A DNA stretch of 64,000 nt from an uncultured Eubacteriales bacterium (GTDB lineage Bacteria > Bacillota > Clostridia > Oscillospirales > Oscillospiraceae): assembly GCA_900079765.1 (NCBI GenBank), contig LT599017.1:806001-870000 (forward strand). Reading direction: 5' to 3'. A program made the position numbers and the translations under genes. This document shows positions 1 to 9,578 of this stretch, piece after piece (the stretch's first letter is position 1; every line of letters begins with the position of its first letter). A model generated the notes under the pieces. That model made no database searches. It worked only from the letters and a program-made list of their open reading frames with translations, and was not told the DNA's origin.

Positions 1-3000
1 ATGGTATTCGATGAGGTCCATCTCATAGTTGAAGAAGAGGAATACGATGCGGAAACCGAGGCCTGCCGCAAGGGAGAACTCGTCGAAACTGGCTGCCGAG
101 TAGCTGCCGCCGCCATTGTGAGCTCCAAGGGTGAAAGCTATACCGAGGCTGGCCTTGGCGTAAATCTCAACCTTGGCGATCTCGATGCCTATGCCTATGC
201 CGAGCTCTATGGTGCCCTCTATCTCGAAGTGGAAACCGGACCAGTAAAGCTCCTGATCGACTCCCTTTATTAAGGCGATATAGGTGATGGTGGCCTGGGC
301 GTTGCTGCCGGTCTTTCCGTCGTCCATGACAGTAAGAACGACTACGACGGGCTTGGCGAGAGTGAACTGATCCTGCCCCTTGAGTACGATCTCGGTCTCT
401 CCCTTGCCGTCGGAGCTTATGTAGCCGGCGCTGAAACCGGAGAGGGTACTGCCGAGTGTCTCGCCCGCGTCGTATTTACCGTTGTTGTTGGAGTCGGTAA
501 ACTCGTAGCACTCCATATACAGCTTGCCGCTGAAGGTTATATTGAACGCCTTCTGCGTGCTTGTGAAGAAGTATTGCCTGCTTTGGCTTGAGGAAGGAGT
601 TTCATACAGCTTTACTTCTTTATTCTGCAGGATAACGTCTCCTATAATCGGGGTGCGGTTCTGGCCAAGGCCTGTGCTTATGGAGCCCTCGGCTCCGAAC
701 TGGGCGTAGACATAGAATATCGGGGCGGGGGTGAAGCGGTACTGGAGCCTGACCTCAATGCCTACCGTGGCAGCGAGCGCCGCTTCGGAGAACTTATACT
801 TGTTGTCAAGAGGATTGTATTTAAGCGTGATTGCGAGGCTGACGTTGACCGTGAACTCAATCGACTTGGATTTGAGCTTGTCGGAGTCAAAGTCTTCGCC
901 CACAAGCTTTTTAAGAGCGTCCTTCTTGGTGGCATTGGGATCTTTGACGGCGTTTTTGAATTCCTTGAGCTTTGATATGGTCTCCTTGGCGTCGTCAAAG
1001 GTGTTGGACGCCGATCCCGTAGCGCCGCCGTTGTCCTTTCCATAGACGGGTATGCCGACGGAGAAGGTGATCTCGTAGCCGTCTATCTCCACAGACAGCA
1101 TGCTGAGCATTTCAGAGTTGAAGGAGAAAAGCTCGGAGTCGACGTCGGCAGAGAACTCGTTGTATGATCCCTCGCCGCCGCTGTCGGCGCTGGATTCGGA
1201 GCCGCTTGCCCCGCTCTGCTGGAGATAAGAGGAGTCGGGGAAGGAGCCGACAGTTCCGTGGGTGATGGTCTCGGTGGTAGATGTGGCGGCGTCAAGGGTG
1301 CCGAGGCCGTCAAGGATACCGCCTGTCGTCTTTGCCTGCTCGTTGATGACGAGGGCAAAGGTGTCGTTGCTGCCGAAAGCACCGAGGTAATTATTGAGGG
1401 CATCCGATCCGGCTGTGCCGGCACGGGTCTCGGTCGTATAGGAACCCAGGCCGCTTGTTTCATAGTCGCCCTTCGTGGCGTCAGTTGGAGCCGTCTTTGT
1501 CCATGTTTCGTCTGTCTTGAGGTACCATGTGGCAAGATCAGAGGTTATGGGTATGCGGCTGCCCGCCAGGGAGTTTGCTATGTATATGGCCTGAGGGCGA
1601 TCGAACTTATAGAGCAGGTTGCCCTTATAATTCGGCGTCCAGCTGTATACGGCGTTGCCGAGATTACTGGGAGCTGTTGAGCTGTAATAATAAGCAAGCC
1701 CGTCCTTGAGCATGTACTTAACGCCGTCCTTGGTGTATTCGCCGTTCTTCTGCGATGTTCCAAGAGCGGAGGAGGTTACGGCCTTGGCGGGGCGAGTGTC
1801 GCCGCCGAGGGGAACATCGACATATGAATATACCGAGGCGGCGGAGGTGTACTTATAGTGGTTGTCGGCGGTATGGCCTGTTTCTTCCGCCTGTGTCGAG
1901 CCTTCGCGCAGTATCTTTGATTCTCCGCTTATAATCGTGCGGTACTGCTTTTGCTCGGTCGTCAGGGACTCGTAGACCGTCGAGTCGGTAATGTCGGTAA
2001 TGAGGTTCGGCATTACCTGCATGCGCTCGGTATCGCTGTGGCCCTGAGGTATTACGAGGCATACGGGGTTAGCCGTATAGTAGGGGCGCATGAAGTACTG
2101 GTGAGAGGTTCCGTCGTCATCTACAACGGGTTGGAACTTCGTCTCTTCGTAATCGCCGTCGTCTAGATACGCGACGAACGTGTCGGAGCCTTCGGTTACG
2201 AATACGCCCGCGGCTTCGTCGAAATAGCCGTCGATCCTTCCGTCGCCGTCGCCGTCATAATAAACCGCCGTGGAGTCGATGGTGGCCTTCATGGGCCGTT
2301 CGGCAGTCAGGAACTCCTCTTCATAGAAATAGAAGGTGAGGTCCTTGGGGGTGAGGTGCTTTGTCTCGAGCCAAATTGTCTCGTTTCCGGCGTATGCCTT
2401 GCCGTTGAGGAGGATGATGTCCTTATCGGAGAGGTTAAAGTTTATATATTGGATGTTGGACACCAGATCAGTTGTTGCAACGCCTGTTGTTGAGCTAAAA
2501 CCAGAAATAGAGATATTCGTCGATGAAATGGCGTTGGTGCTGAAGATACTGCCGCTCTTGGGCGTATAGCCCACGGTGATCATCCCGTTTTTCGTGTTTT
2601 TTGATTTTAGCAGATTATAGGCAGCGGTATAGGCTTTTGAGGTGCCGCCCGCGGGATTACCGGAGGCATCGACCTCAGAAGAGGTGGTGACGTCTATCTT
2701 GATGTTCTGCTTGCGGTCAAGAACCAGCCTGAAGGTATAGGTTCCGTCGGGGGGCAGTATGAGATTGTTAAATGTGGCCTTGTTGCCGCTGACGGTGCCG
2801 GTAGCCACTGTGCTGCCGCTTGCGTTGACTATATAGGCGGAATAGGGCGCAAGATGGGTGCTGCCAAGAGTGATGGCTACGGTTGAGCCCTCGTAGAGCT
2901 TTCCGTAGAGGGTACCGCCTTCTGTTATTTCTATGCTTTGGATTATGCCGCTATAATTGCTGCTTGTGTATTTGGCGACATTCGCAATGTCGGAATCGTT

Positions 3001-5046
3001 GGCTGTGTAGAGGTTGAGATAAAAATCATTGTTAAAGGGGCGGCGGGTCAGCCTAACACTGGCCTTGGCGGATATATTTCCATCCGAATTGCAGGAGTCC
3101 TTCTTGGCCACGCCAAGGAGGAGGTTATCAGAGGTGTCGGTATAACCCCAGCTGTCGCTTACATAGAAGGGATCATAATATGAAAGATTGATCTTCCAGC
3201 CCCCCGAGAACTTAGGCGAGCAGTCCCAATTTCCAAGAGTGCTGCCTCCCGACCTTCTACGGAAATATGTATAGGCATACTCCTCGTCGCCGTGCCAGAA
3301 CCTGTCCCAGCCGCTGGCAAACTTCGCGCCGCCATAGACGGGAGCATACAGCTCCTTATAGAGCTGGCCCATATTGGGGATATCCTTTGTTGTTGAGCCG
3401 CCGCCGCTGGAGCTAAGGCTCATTTCTAAGGCGGTGGTGCTTGACCAGCCGCCGCCGCTGAAAGATATTTTTCCATAGGAGAACAGCAGCGGATCGAGCT
3501 CGCCGCCTGAGCCGGAGCCCCAGTCGACTGTGCAGGTCCCGCTTTCGTCGGAAAGCGCATCTAGGCGGCCTGAGGATGTGATTTGAGAGCCGGTTATTGT
3601 GCCGGAGCTAACGGAAGCGCCCGAGGATTCCTCCACCGCCGAAGAAACGTCGACGGCCTCGGTATCGTAAAGGGAGCTTGCGAGGTTGAGGTTCATCGCC
3701 GTATTTGTGTTATAAAGCCCGACCGTGCATATGTCGGAGGTTATGGAGGAATTGTCGTCGCCCAGAAGATTGCTCAGGCGGACCGTAAACTCCTTTTCCT
3801 TAGGATTTTCCGTTTTATCGTTTACAAGCTCGATTTCTATAGTCTGTTCGGTCTGGTCGCCATAGAAGTAGAGGGTGCCGGAGTTGCTGACATAATCGAC
3901 GCCCGCCTTGGCTTCGCCATCCTCCAGAGCCCAGTCGACGCTGATTGCCTTGGTGATGTTGCCTGTGCGCCTGACTGTCAGAACAGCTTTGCTCTCAGAT
4001 TTGTCAAAGGAGACGTTTTTAACCTCAAAACCCACCTGAGAGGGCTCGGAGGAGTCGTCGTTGTCGGCTAGGCGTAGCATAAGAGTGTTGAGGGATGTGA
4101 GGACATCGCCCCCTATGCAGTCGGTAATGGTCACGGCGGCATACTTATCAAGCTCGGCCACGGAGTCATCCTGAGCTGAGATCAGGATATCCTTCTTATA
4201 CTCGCCGTCGGCGAAACATACCTCGAAGTACCATCCGTCGTATTTGCTGTCCCCTCCGCTGAGCTCAAGCTCGGTGTAGGTAGGGGCGGGATTGAGCTCG
4301 ATGTCCGCGGGAGCTTCGGGAAGCTCCTCCGCTTCCGGCTTTTCGTAGGAAACGCCCTTGTAGGAGGCTGTGCAGTAGCGTGTCCCGCCGATTGTGAAAA
4401 CGCAGCGGAAATCGTATGTATCAAGCTCACCCTCGCCAACGGGCAGTTCCGCCCCGTCGGCCGAAATGACCTTTACCCAGTCACCCCCCTGAAGGGTGTA
4501 CCACTGGTAACTTTCAAGTTCATCCGCCGCATCGAGAGAAAGAATCGTGCAGGCCTTTCCCTGACCGTCCACTCCGTCGGATGACCTGACCTTGACGCGT
4601 GTCTCCTCGGGATCAGGCTCCATGCCCCAGGGCTGGTACGCTGTGATGGGCAGAGGGTCCTGGACCTTGATGGTGATATCGTCGGCCGAGATGGCTGTGG
4701 AATAGCTGTAGCTTCCGTCGGCATTTTTGACTACAGCCGGCTGATAGTAGATGATGGCCGATGCCTTGTTGGCTGTACCGCCGAGGCGGTAGACCGAGAG
4801 CACCTGCTGTTCGCCGCCCTCGGTGACGACAAGCTCGCTGTTGCCCAAGGCAAAAATTCCGTATGGGTATTTTTCTACCCACGATTGGTCGACTTCCTGT
4901 GTTGTCCCGTCATCACCGAGAATGGTGAAACCGGAGGCAGGGTTACCTGTTACCGTGGAATTTCCGGTGTTGGATGTAAAGCCCAGCATGGGTAAGATCA
5001 TGCAGACGATCAGTATGCACGCTGTCAATCGCCGATGCAGCTTCAT
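1..5046 (-). CDS. very large secreted Calx-beta domain protein, C-terminus outside window
   Basis: The minus strand is open from an ATG at 5046 (GGGAGGG just upstream) to the left edge, 1682 codons with no stop, so the gene is 3'-truncated by the window. Residues 1-22 (MKLHRRLTACILIVCMILPM) form a signal peptide; no clear lipobox. Residues about 335-430 read as a Calx-beta repeat (start VGFEVKNVSF, end EFTVRLSNLL), with a second Calx-beta-like stretch near 68-110. Calcium-loop-like sequences appear near 930 (DGDGDGRIDG) and 1517 (DSNNNGKYDAGE). The rest is Ser/Thr/Gly/Asp-rich and probably beta-structured. By eye its codon use is less GC-biased than downstream genes. Likely a surface or secreted adhesin-like protein; function unknown. 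The upstream 32-codon ORF overlaps its start by ATGA, suggesting coupled translation. Confidence 0.85.
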   Translation of the reverse strand, partial: MKLHRRLTACILIVCMILPMLGFTSNTGNSTVTGNPASGFTILGDDGTTQEVDQSWVEKYPYGIFALGNSELVVTEGGEQQVLSVYRLGGTANKASAIIYYQPAVVKNADGSYSYSTAISADDITIKVQDPLPITAYQPWGMEPDPEETRVKVRSSDGVDGQGKACTILSLDAADELESYQWYTLQGGDWVKVISADGAELPVGEGELDTYDFRCVFTIGGTRYCTASYKGVSYEKPEAEELPEAPADIELNPAPTYTELELSGGDSKYDGWYFEVCFADGEYKKDILISAQDDSVAELDKYAAVTITDCIGGDVLTSLNTLMLRLADNDDSSEPSQVGFEVKNVSFDKSESKAVLTVRRTGNITKAISVDWALEDGEAKAGVDYVSNSGTLYFYGDQTEQTIEIELVNDKTENPKEKEFTVRLSNLLGDDNSSITSDICTVGLYNTNTAMNLNLASSLYDTEAVDVSSAVEESSGASVSSGTITGSQITSSGRLDALSDESGTCTVDWGSGSGGELDPLLFSYGKISFSGGGWSSTTALEMSLSSSGGGSTTKDIPNMGQLYKELYAPVYGGAKFASGWDRFWHGDEEYAYTYFRRRSGGSTLGNWDCSPKFSGGWKINLSYYDPFYVSDSWGYTDTSDNLLLGVAKKDSCNSDGNISAKASVRLTRRPFNNDFYLNLYTANDSDIANVAKYTSSNYSGIIQSIEITEGGTLYGKLYEGSTVAITLGSTHLAPYSAYIVNASGSTVATGTVSGNKATFNNLILPPDGTYTFRLVLDRKQNIKIDVTTSSEVDASGNPAGGTSKAYTAAYNLLKSKNTKNGMITVGYTPKSGSIFSTNAISSTNISISGFSSTTGVATTDLVSNIQYINFNLSDKDIILLNGKAYAGNETIWLETKHLTPKDLTFYFYEEEFLTAERPMKATIDSTAVYYDGDGDGRIDGYFDEAAGVFVTEGSDTFVAYLDDGDYEETKFQPVVDDDGTSHQYFMRPYYTANPVCLVIPQGHSDTERMQVMPNLITDITDSTVYESLTTEQKQYRTIISGESKILREGSTQAEETGHTADNHYKYTSAASVYSYVDVPLGGDTRPAKAVTSSALGTSQKNGEYTKDGVKYMLKDGLAYYYSSTAPSNLGNAVYSWTPNYKGNLLYKFDRPQAIYIANSLAGSRIPITSDLATWYLKTDETWTKTAPTDATKGDYETSGLGSYTTETRAGTAGSDALNNYLGAFGSNDTFALVINEQAKTTGGILDGLGTLDAATSTTETITHGTVGSFPDSSYLQQSGASGSESSADSGGEGSYNEFSADVDSELFSFNSEMLSMLSVEIDGYEITFSVGIPVYGKDNGGATGSASNTFDDAKETISKLKEFKNAVKDPNATKKDALKKLVGEDFDSDKLKSKSIEFTVNVSLAITLKYNPLDNKYKFSEAALAATVGIEVRLQYRFTPAPIFYVYAQFGAEGSISTGLGQNRTPIIGDVILQNKEVKLYETPSSSQSRQYFFTSTQKAFNITFSGKLYMECYEFTDSNNNGKYDAGETLGSTLSGFSAGYISSDGKGETEIVLKGQDQFTLAKPVVVVLTVMDDGKTGSNAQATITYIALIKGVDQELYWSGFHFEIEGTIELGIGIGIEIAKVEIYAKASLGIAFTLGAHNGGGSYSAASFDEFSLAAGLGFRIVFLFFNYEMDLIEYH

Positions 5047-5141
5047 TGTCTTTCCCTCCCTCTATCATGGATGCTCAACAGGGGCCCAAACGTCACCCCT
5101 CCGGGGGCTGTACAAGCCACAACACAGCTGATGTTAGCCAT
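5043..5141 (-). CDS. 32-aa leader ORF coupled to the large secreted protein
   Basis: An ATG at 5141 is preceded by GGGAGGTG at good spacing. The 32-codon frame starts MANISCVVACTAPGG and its TGA overlaps the ATG of the 1682-codon gene (ATGA). No family is recognised. The strong ribosome binding site and stop/start overlap suggest a translated leader or coupling peptide rather than chance. It has two cysteines and no obvious amino-acid-rich attenuator run, so a classic attenuation peptide is unlikely. It could also be a small exported or precursor peptide (cysteines with CTAPGG), but nothing nearby supports maturation. Confidence 0.45.
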   Translation of the reverse strand: MANISCVVACTAPGGVTFGPLLSIHDRGRERQ

Positions 5142-5205
5142 CTTCCATCACCTCCCTGACGCAAAGTAATATTTATTGTAGCGCGGCGTGTTTTATTTGC
5201 GTGAG

Positions 5206-5230
5206 TTGCTAAGAAATCTTAGCAATTTTT
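5206..5230 (+). terminator. terminator-like hairpin with T-run ahead of regulator promoter
   Basis: TTGCTAAGA/TCTTAGCAA (9-bp arms, AA centre) is followed by five T. It reads as a plus-strand intrinsic terminator, but no plus-strand gene lies upstream in the window; it sits between the divergent promoters of the large secreted protein and the response regulator. It may insulate the regulator from stray antisense transcription, or act as an operator. Confidence 0.4.
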
Positions 5231-5244
5231 GTAAGCTGCGCCCC

Positions 5245-5273
5245 TTTACATGATTTTCCACTCATGTTACAAT
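5245..5273 (+). promoter_or_regulatory. sigma-A-type promoter of response regulator
   Basis: TTTACA, 17-bp spacer, TACAAT, about 23 bp ahead of the TTG start at 5296. Good fit to a housekeeping promoter with a short 5' UTR. Confidence 0.6.
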
Positions 5274-5295
5274 AACAAAAAAAGGGGTGGGAGCA

Positions 5296-5982
5296 TTGAA
5301 ACGGGCGAAAATACTGATGGTCGAAGATGAGGCGAATGTGCTCTCCATGAACCGGGAGTATCTGGAGCACGAGGGCTATGAGGTGGCGAGCGCGTCCTCG
5401 GTGGCACAGGCGCGTTTCCTCCTGGAGGAGCACGCGCCGGACCTGATTCTGCTGGATGTCATGCTGCCCGACGGCCTTGGTTGGGATTTCTGCGCGGAGC
5501 TGCGCAAAAAAACAAACGCCCCCATCATCTACCTGACTAGCAGGGATGAAAATGAGAGCGTTGTAAAGGGGCTATTGCAGGGTGGGGACGATTACGTCAC
5601 CAAGCCCTATGATATGAGCGTGTTGGGCGCAAGAGTGGCCGCGCAGCTGCGTCGGGCGGGCCTCACGGCGCAGCGGCTGCTTGAGTTTCCGCCTCTCGCC
5701 ATCGACACCCTGACCGGAGAAGTGACCTTATCGGGCAGGCCGGTGAGCCTGACAAAAAAGGAACTGCAGCTCCTCACCTGCTTTGTCCGGTTCCCCGGAC
5801 AGAGGCTCAGCTGTGAGGAGATCTACCGCCGTGCGTGGGGGGAAGGCTCCGCCGACGCCTCCCGGACCATTACCGTGCATATCACCAACCTGCGAAAAAA
5901 GCTGGGTATGGATGGCGGCGGCTGGTTTGAGATCCGCAGCAGCGGGAAGGAAGGATATATCTTCAGTAAGGTGCGGTACTGA
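5296..5982 (+). CDS. OmpR/PhoB-family response regulator
   Basis: DNA-binding response regulator of 228 aa. The receiver domain has acidic E10/D11, phospho-acceptor D54 (LILLDVMLPDG), T81 and K103 (TKPYD). The C-terminal winged helix (about 125-228) is of OmpR type. I chose TTG at 5296: AAGGGG lies 8 nt upstream, whereas the GTG at 5287 overlaps that same ribosome binding site. The kinase gene on the other strand ends 4 bp past this stop, so the likely pair is arranged tail to tail rather than as an operon. Targets unknown; the large secreted protein diverges immediately upstream and is a plausible one (inference). Confidence 0.9.
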   Translation: MKRAKILMVEDEANVLSMNREYLEHEGYEVASASSVAQARFLLEEHAPDLILLDVMLPDGLGWDFCAELRKKTNAPIIYLTSRDENESVVKGLLQGGDDYVTKPYDMSVLGARVAAQLRRAGLTAQRLLEFPPLAIDTLTGEVTLSGRPVSLTKKELQLLTCFVRFPGQRLSCEEIYRRAWGEGSADASRTITVHITNLRKKLGMDGGGWFEIRSSGKEGYIFSKVRY

Positions 5983-5985
5983 GTG

Positions 5986-7965
5986 TTACGCAATGGGGAG
6001 GGTAAAGCGGAAGGCCGCGCCTCGCCCCTCCTCGCTTTCCACCGAAATCGTCCCGCCGTGTGCCTCCACGATGGATCTGCAGATATAAAGACCAAGTCCG
6101 GTGCCGGTATCCTGACCGCCGCCGGATTTTTTTCTGGTCACATACCGGTCAAAAACAAAAGGCAGCAGTTCGGCGCTAATACCCGCTCCGGTATCGGCCA
6201 CTCGGATGGACACGAAACCGCCTTCCTCTCTTGCGGACACGGTGATTAGGCCGTCCGCCGTGAAACGGACGGCGTTTGAGATCAGGTTGACCAGCACCTG
6301 GGAAATGCGGGCGGGGTCGGCGAGCACGTCGGGCAGGTCTGCCTCGAGGCGTACCTCCAGCCGGTTACCGTTCTTGTTCAACATGGGATAATAAGAGGAA
6401 ATGGCCGTGTTGATGAGCTCGTCAGCGCCGCACACCTTCCGCTCTACCGTCATGCCGCCTTCTTCAATACGGGTTACGTCGAGGATCTGGCCGACCATAA
6501 GCCCCAGCCGCTTGGCCTCAGAGGAGATGATCTGCATTTTCCCCGAAACCCCGGCGGCGTCGGGCGGCGACTCCAGGAGCTGCCGCTCGGCATTCTGCGC
6601 GTAGCCGGAGATCACCGCCAGCGGCGTCTTCAGCTCGTGGGACACATTGCCGAGAAACGCGGTCTTCATTCGGTCAAGGCCTTCCAGGGCGGCCTTTTCC
6701 GCCGCCAGTTTCTGTTCCGCGCTTCTGGCTTCGGCCAGCACCCGGCTGTTCATGAGGTACAGCGAGAAGGACTGCGCCAACGCGAACACCAGCATAGCAG
6801 CCTCGCTGACCGGCAGATTTGCCCCTGCATCGCCGAAGGCGTCGAGGTACATGAGAATATCCGCCACAGCGGAGAGAAAGAACACCGCGATGCCGTACAG
6901 GGCCGCGGTCTGTTCCCAGGTCGGGCGGCGCAGCTTCCAGAATAGGCGCGAAATGCCGGGGAGGATGCACAAAAGGAGCAGAAACTGATAATACTTCAGG
7001 ATCGAGGTATAGAAGATAGAGTCCCCAAACAGCACGCACAGGCCATAGATGCCGGAGCCGGCCAGGGCGGCGTACAGCGTACTTTTCAAAAATCTTCCCA
7101 GCGCGAATTGTTTGAGATACAGGCATAGGAAGATCGTCAGCAGCGCCACGCTTAAATATTCCAGCAGGAAGGAGACGTTGCCGGGGATGGGGAAATAAGT
7201 CCACGCCTGACTCTGCACGCACTCCCGCAGGGCCATGGAAACGCAGGCCAGCGCAAAATACAAAGTCGCTTTTGTATGCGTCAGCATCAGATAGATGACC
7301 AGCAGCCAGATGGCCGCGCTCAAAAGCGCACCCATGACCAGCAGGCCCTTAATGCGGTCGAAAGTAATGGGCTCCATTCCCGCCTCCGGCCTGCTCAGAC
7401 TCAGCTCCGCAAGGGACGCGCCCCTCTTCGCGTGGTAAAACTGCGCGCTGTGGAGAAGAATGTCCATTTTGCCGTTGACAGCGGAGGCGGTCACGGTGAT
7501 ATTGTTCTCCCAGACCTCCGTGCTCTGCTTTGTGGTTCCGAGATTGCCGGTTTGCCCGGCGATTCTGCCGTTCACGTAGACCCGCATGGCGTGGCGGCCT
7601 GACAGCTCAAACGTAAGGCTGTAGGTATCGCTGTTGTCGGGAAGCTTCAGAACAAATCGCTGGGTAAGGTATTGGACGTGGAGTTTATTGAGCTGGTCTG
7701 TGCGTTCCGGAATCGCCGCATCCGCATTTTCCGGTGTTAGGTAAGTATTGGGGTAATATGTATGGTCGGGCGCAAGATGGATAATAGGAGCGCCTGAATC
7801 GATAACCGCGGTCAAGTCGTACACGCCGTCTTGCCCGATGACCGTGACAGAGCCGGGGCGCTTCGGCAGCCGGAAGAGCAGCATCAGCGCAAAGACCGTG
7901 AGAAATGCCGCCAGCAGAAGAAAGAGCATCCTATGCCTGCCGATATAAGTTCTGATATACGCCAC
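5986..7965 (-). CDS. 7TM sensor histidine kinase (7TMR-DISM-like)
   Basis: Membrane sensor kinase of 659 aa. An N-terminal TM helix (about 13-32) is followed by an extracellular beta-rich domain (to about 200), about seven TM helices (205-400), a coiled coil, then HisKA with the phosphorylated His near 442 (NVSHELKTP) and HATPase_c with N box NLISNAVRFT, G1 DTGAGIS and G2 GTGLGLYICRS. The architecture matches kinases with an extracellular sugar-binding-like DISM domain, so a carbohydrate ligand is possible (family knowledge, not shown here). The start is uncertain: GTG at 7965 has GGAAAGG very close; an in-frame CTG 15 bp upstream would sit better behind GGAGGG. Presumed partner of the convergent regulator ending at 5982. 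Confidence 0.88.
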   Translation of the reverse strand: MAYIRTYIGRHRMLFLLLAAFLTVFALMLLFRLPKRPGSVTVIGQDGVYDLTAVIDSGAPIIHLAPDHTYYPNTYLTPENADAAIPERTDQLNKLHVQYLTQRFVLKLPDNSDTYSLTFELSGRHAMRVYVNGRIAGQTGNLGTTKQSTEVWENNITVTASAVNGKMDILLHSAQFYHAKRGASLAELSLSRPEAGMEPITFDRIKGLLVMGALLSAAIWLLVIYLMLTHTKATLYFALACVSMALRECVQSQAWTYFPIPGNVSFLLEYLSVALLTIFLCLYLKQFALGRFLKSTLYAALAGSGIYGLCVLFGDSIFYTSILKYYQFLLLLCILPGISRLFWKLRRPTWEQTAALYGIAVFFLSAVADILMYLDAFGDAGANLPVSEAAMLVFALAQSFSLYLMNSRVLAEARSAEQKLAAEKAALEGLDRMKTAFLGNVSHELKTPLAVISGYAQNAERQLLESPPDAAGVSGKMQIISSEAKRLGLMVGQILDVTRIEEGGMTVERKVCGADELINTAISSYYPMLNKNGNRLEVRLEADLPDVLADPARISQVLVNLISNAVRFTADGLITVSAREEGGFVSIRVADTGAGISAELLPFVFDRYVTRKKSGGGQDTGTGLGLYICRSIVEAHGGTISVESEEGRGAAFRFTLPIA

Positions 7966-8272
7966 CGCCTTTCCGAACAGCTATTCCCTCCGGCTTTAAT
8001 ATATGTGCCTCTTTAAGGTAAATTGTAGGTGTCGTCTTCCCGTCTTCGCATAAGGGCATAAAAAACCATCGAGATGCCAATAAAACGCTCAAGGGAAGAA
8101 TATCACAGAAAACAAAGATTTGCCATAAAAATGTATAAGCGAGCCGGATCCCATGCTCAGGCGAGCCGGAGGCTTGCTCCCCGCGAGGTCGGTCTCCCTC
8201 TTCCATGAAACATCTTTCCGTCAGTTTCTCCGATGGCTTCCTCGGAATGGAAGCCAAAGGATGTGGGAACGC
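7966..8272. other. gene-free spacer between two kinase genes
   Basis: About 300 bp between the start of one kinase gene and the terminator of the next. It must hold the promoter of the gene starting at 7965, but no convincing -35/-10 pair was recognised. No plausible small gene with a ribosome binding site was found. Confidence 0.5.
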
Positions 8273-8300
8273 AAAAAACAGGCCCGGAACCGGGCCTGCT
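8273..8300 (-). terminator. intrinsic terminator of two-component operon
   Basis: On the minus strand a GC-rich hairpin (CAGGCCCGG/CCGGGCCTG) is followed by TTTTTT, directly after the kinase stop at 8304. Confidence 0.85.
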
Positions 8301-8303
8301 TTT

Positions 8304-9578
8304 TTATTTTCCGACAGGGAATAGGACAGTGAAGACCGTGCCCTCGGTCTCGGTGCTGGTCACGGATATTTTGCCCTTGTGGCCGTCCACGATGCTCTTA
8401 GCGATGGCGAGGCCCAGGCCAAAGCCACCGGCGTCGCGGCTGCGGGCGCTGTCGGCCCGGTAGAACCGCTCGAAGAGGTGCTCCAAGTGTTCCGGCGGGA
8501 TGGGGGTACCCGTATTGCGGACGGTGAGCTTTAATTTCTCCTGGCTTCGAGTCAGGTGCACATCTACCCGGCCCCTGTCCCCGGCGTACTTGCATGCGTT
8601 GTCCAGTAAAATCATGGTGAGCCGCCTGAGCTGCCCCTCGTCTCCGCTGAAGGTGAGACCGGGGGTAACATCGCTCTCCAGGGCCACACCGCTCTCAAAG
8701 GCTACCGACTCAAAAAGAAGGACGCAGCCGGTGACCAGCTCGCTTATGGGAACGCTGGCTCGGACAGCGCCGGAGCGGGCCGCGTCGCTCTTGGCGAGGA
8801 AGAGCATATCCTCCACGAGGCCCTTCATCCGCTTGGCCTCCTCCTGGATGTATTCCACCCACTTGGCCTGGTGCTCCAACGTGTCGCTCTTATGGGAGAG
8901 GAGGATGCCGGAGTTGGCGAGGATGACGGTGAGGGGGGTCTTCAGCTCGTGAGACGCATCGGCTACGAACTGGCGCTGTTGCTCCCAGGCGGTCTCCACC
9001 GGGCGGACCGAGAGCTTGGACAGGAAGAGGCTCACCAGAAAGAAGACCAGCAGCGCCCCGGCCCCCACGGGCAGAGAGGTGAGAAGGATGCGCTGTAAGC
9101 TCTCCCACTCCTGGGTGCGGTCGGCAAAGGCGATACGGGTAGAGCCCCCGGTCCGTTCGATCAAAAAGCGGAGGTTCAGCCTCGAGAGGGAGCCCTCCTC
9201 CAGCCCGGAGGCCAGGGCCTGGTCCACAGCCTCATTGAGGGCCTCGTCGGAGACGGTGACGTTGTTGCCCGACTGGATCGCCGAGATGGTCCCGTTCGCG
9301 TCCACCGTCACCGAGAAGACGGGCACCATGGAGAAGATTCTGCCGCCGTTGCGGCTGCCGTTCTCCCCCTCAAGGGGCGGGGCGGAGTTGAAGTTGAATT
9401 CAAAGCGGGGGGGCGGAGCCTCGTCGCTCCACTTGAGGGCCATGCGCATGGCGGAGACGCTCTGGTTCACCGACTGCTGGTAGTTGGACCCCACCAACAC
9501 CGCGAAAACCACAGCCAGCACGATGCTGACCAAGAGCATATTGGTAAGAATGAATTTTCTTTTTAATTTACGGATCAT
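8304..9578 (-). CDS. sensor histidine kinase paired with 9575-10249 regulator
   Basis: Classical kinase of 424 aa: TM1 (about 10-32), extracellular segment (about 33-165), TM2 (about 170-190), HAMP-like linker, HisKA with His near 210 (DASHELKTPLTV), HATPase with LLDNACKYAG, and G2 box GFGLGLAIAKS. I start it at the ATG whose first bases overlap the regulator's TGA (ATGA), with GGAG 8 nt upstream; an ATG three codons earlier is possible. Operon order is regulator then kinase, typical of drug/antimicrobial-peptide-sensing systems. It diverges from an exporter operon, which is its likely target (inference). Confidence 0.92.
   Translation of the reverse strand: MIRKLKRKFILTNMLLVSIVLAVVFAVLVGSNYQQSVNQSVSAMRMALKWSDEAPPPRFEFNFNSAPPLEGENGSRNGGRIFSMVPVFSVTVDANGTISAIQSGNNVTVSDEALNEAVDQALASGLEEGSLSRLNLRFLIERTGGSTRIAFADRTQEWESLQRILLTSLPVGAGALLVFFLVSLFLSKLSVRPVETAWEQQRQFVADASHELKTPLTVILANSGILLSHKSDTLEHQAKWVEYIQEEAKRMKGLVEDMLFLAKSDAARSGAVRASVPISELVTGCVLLFESVAFESGVALESDVTPGLTFSGDEGQLRRLTMILLDNACKYAGDRGRVDVHLTRSQEKLKLTVRNTGTPIPPEHLEHLFERFYRADSARSRDAGGFGLGLAIAKSIVDGHKGKISVTSTETEGTVFTVLFPVGK

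Noticed and set aside
1-4071. Several plus-strand ORFs of 60-160 codons
   Set aside because: All lie opposite the continuous 1682-codon minus-strand gene, lack good ribosome binding sites and show no family signal; they are antisense shadows.
5206-5230. Attenuator in the response regulator leader
   Set aside because: It lies upstream of the promoter at 5245-5273, so it is not in the main transcript.
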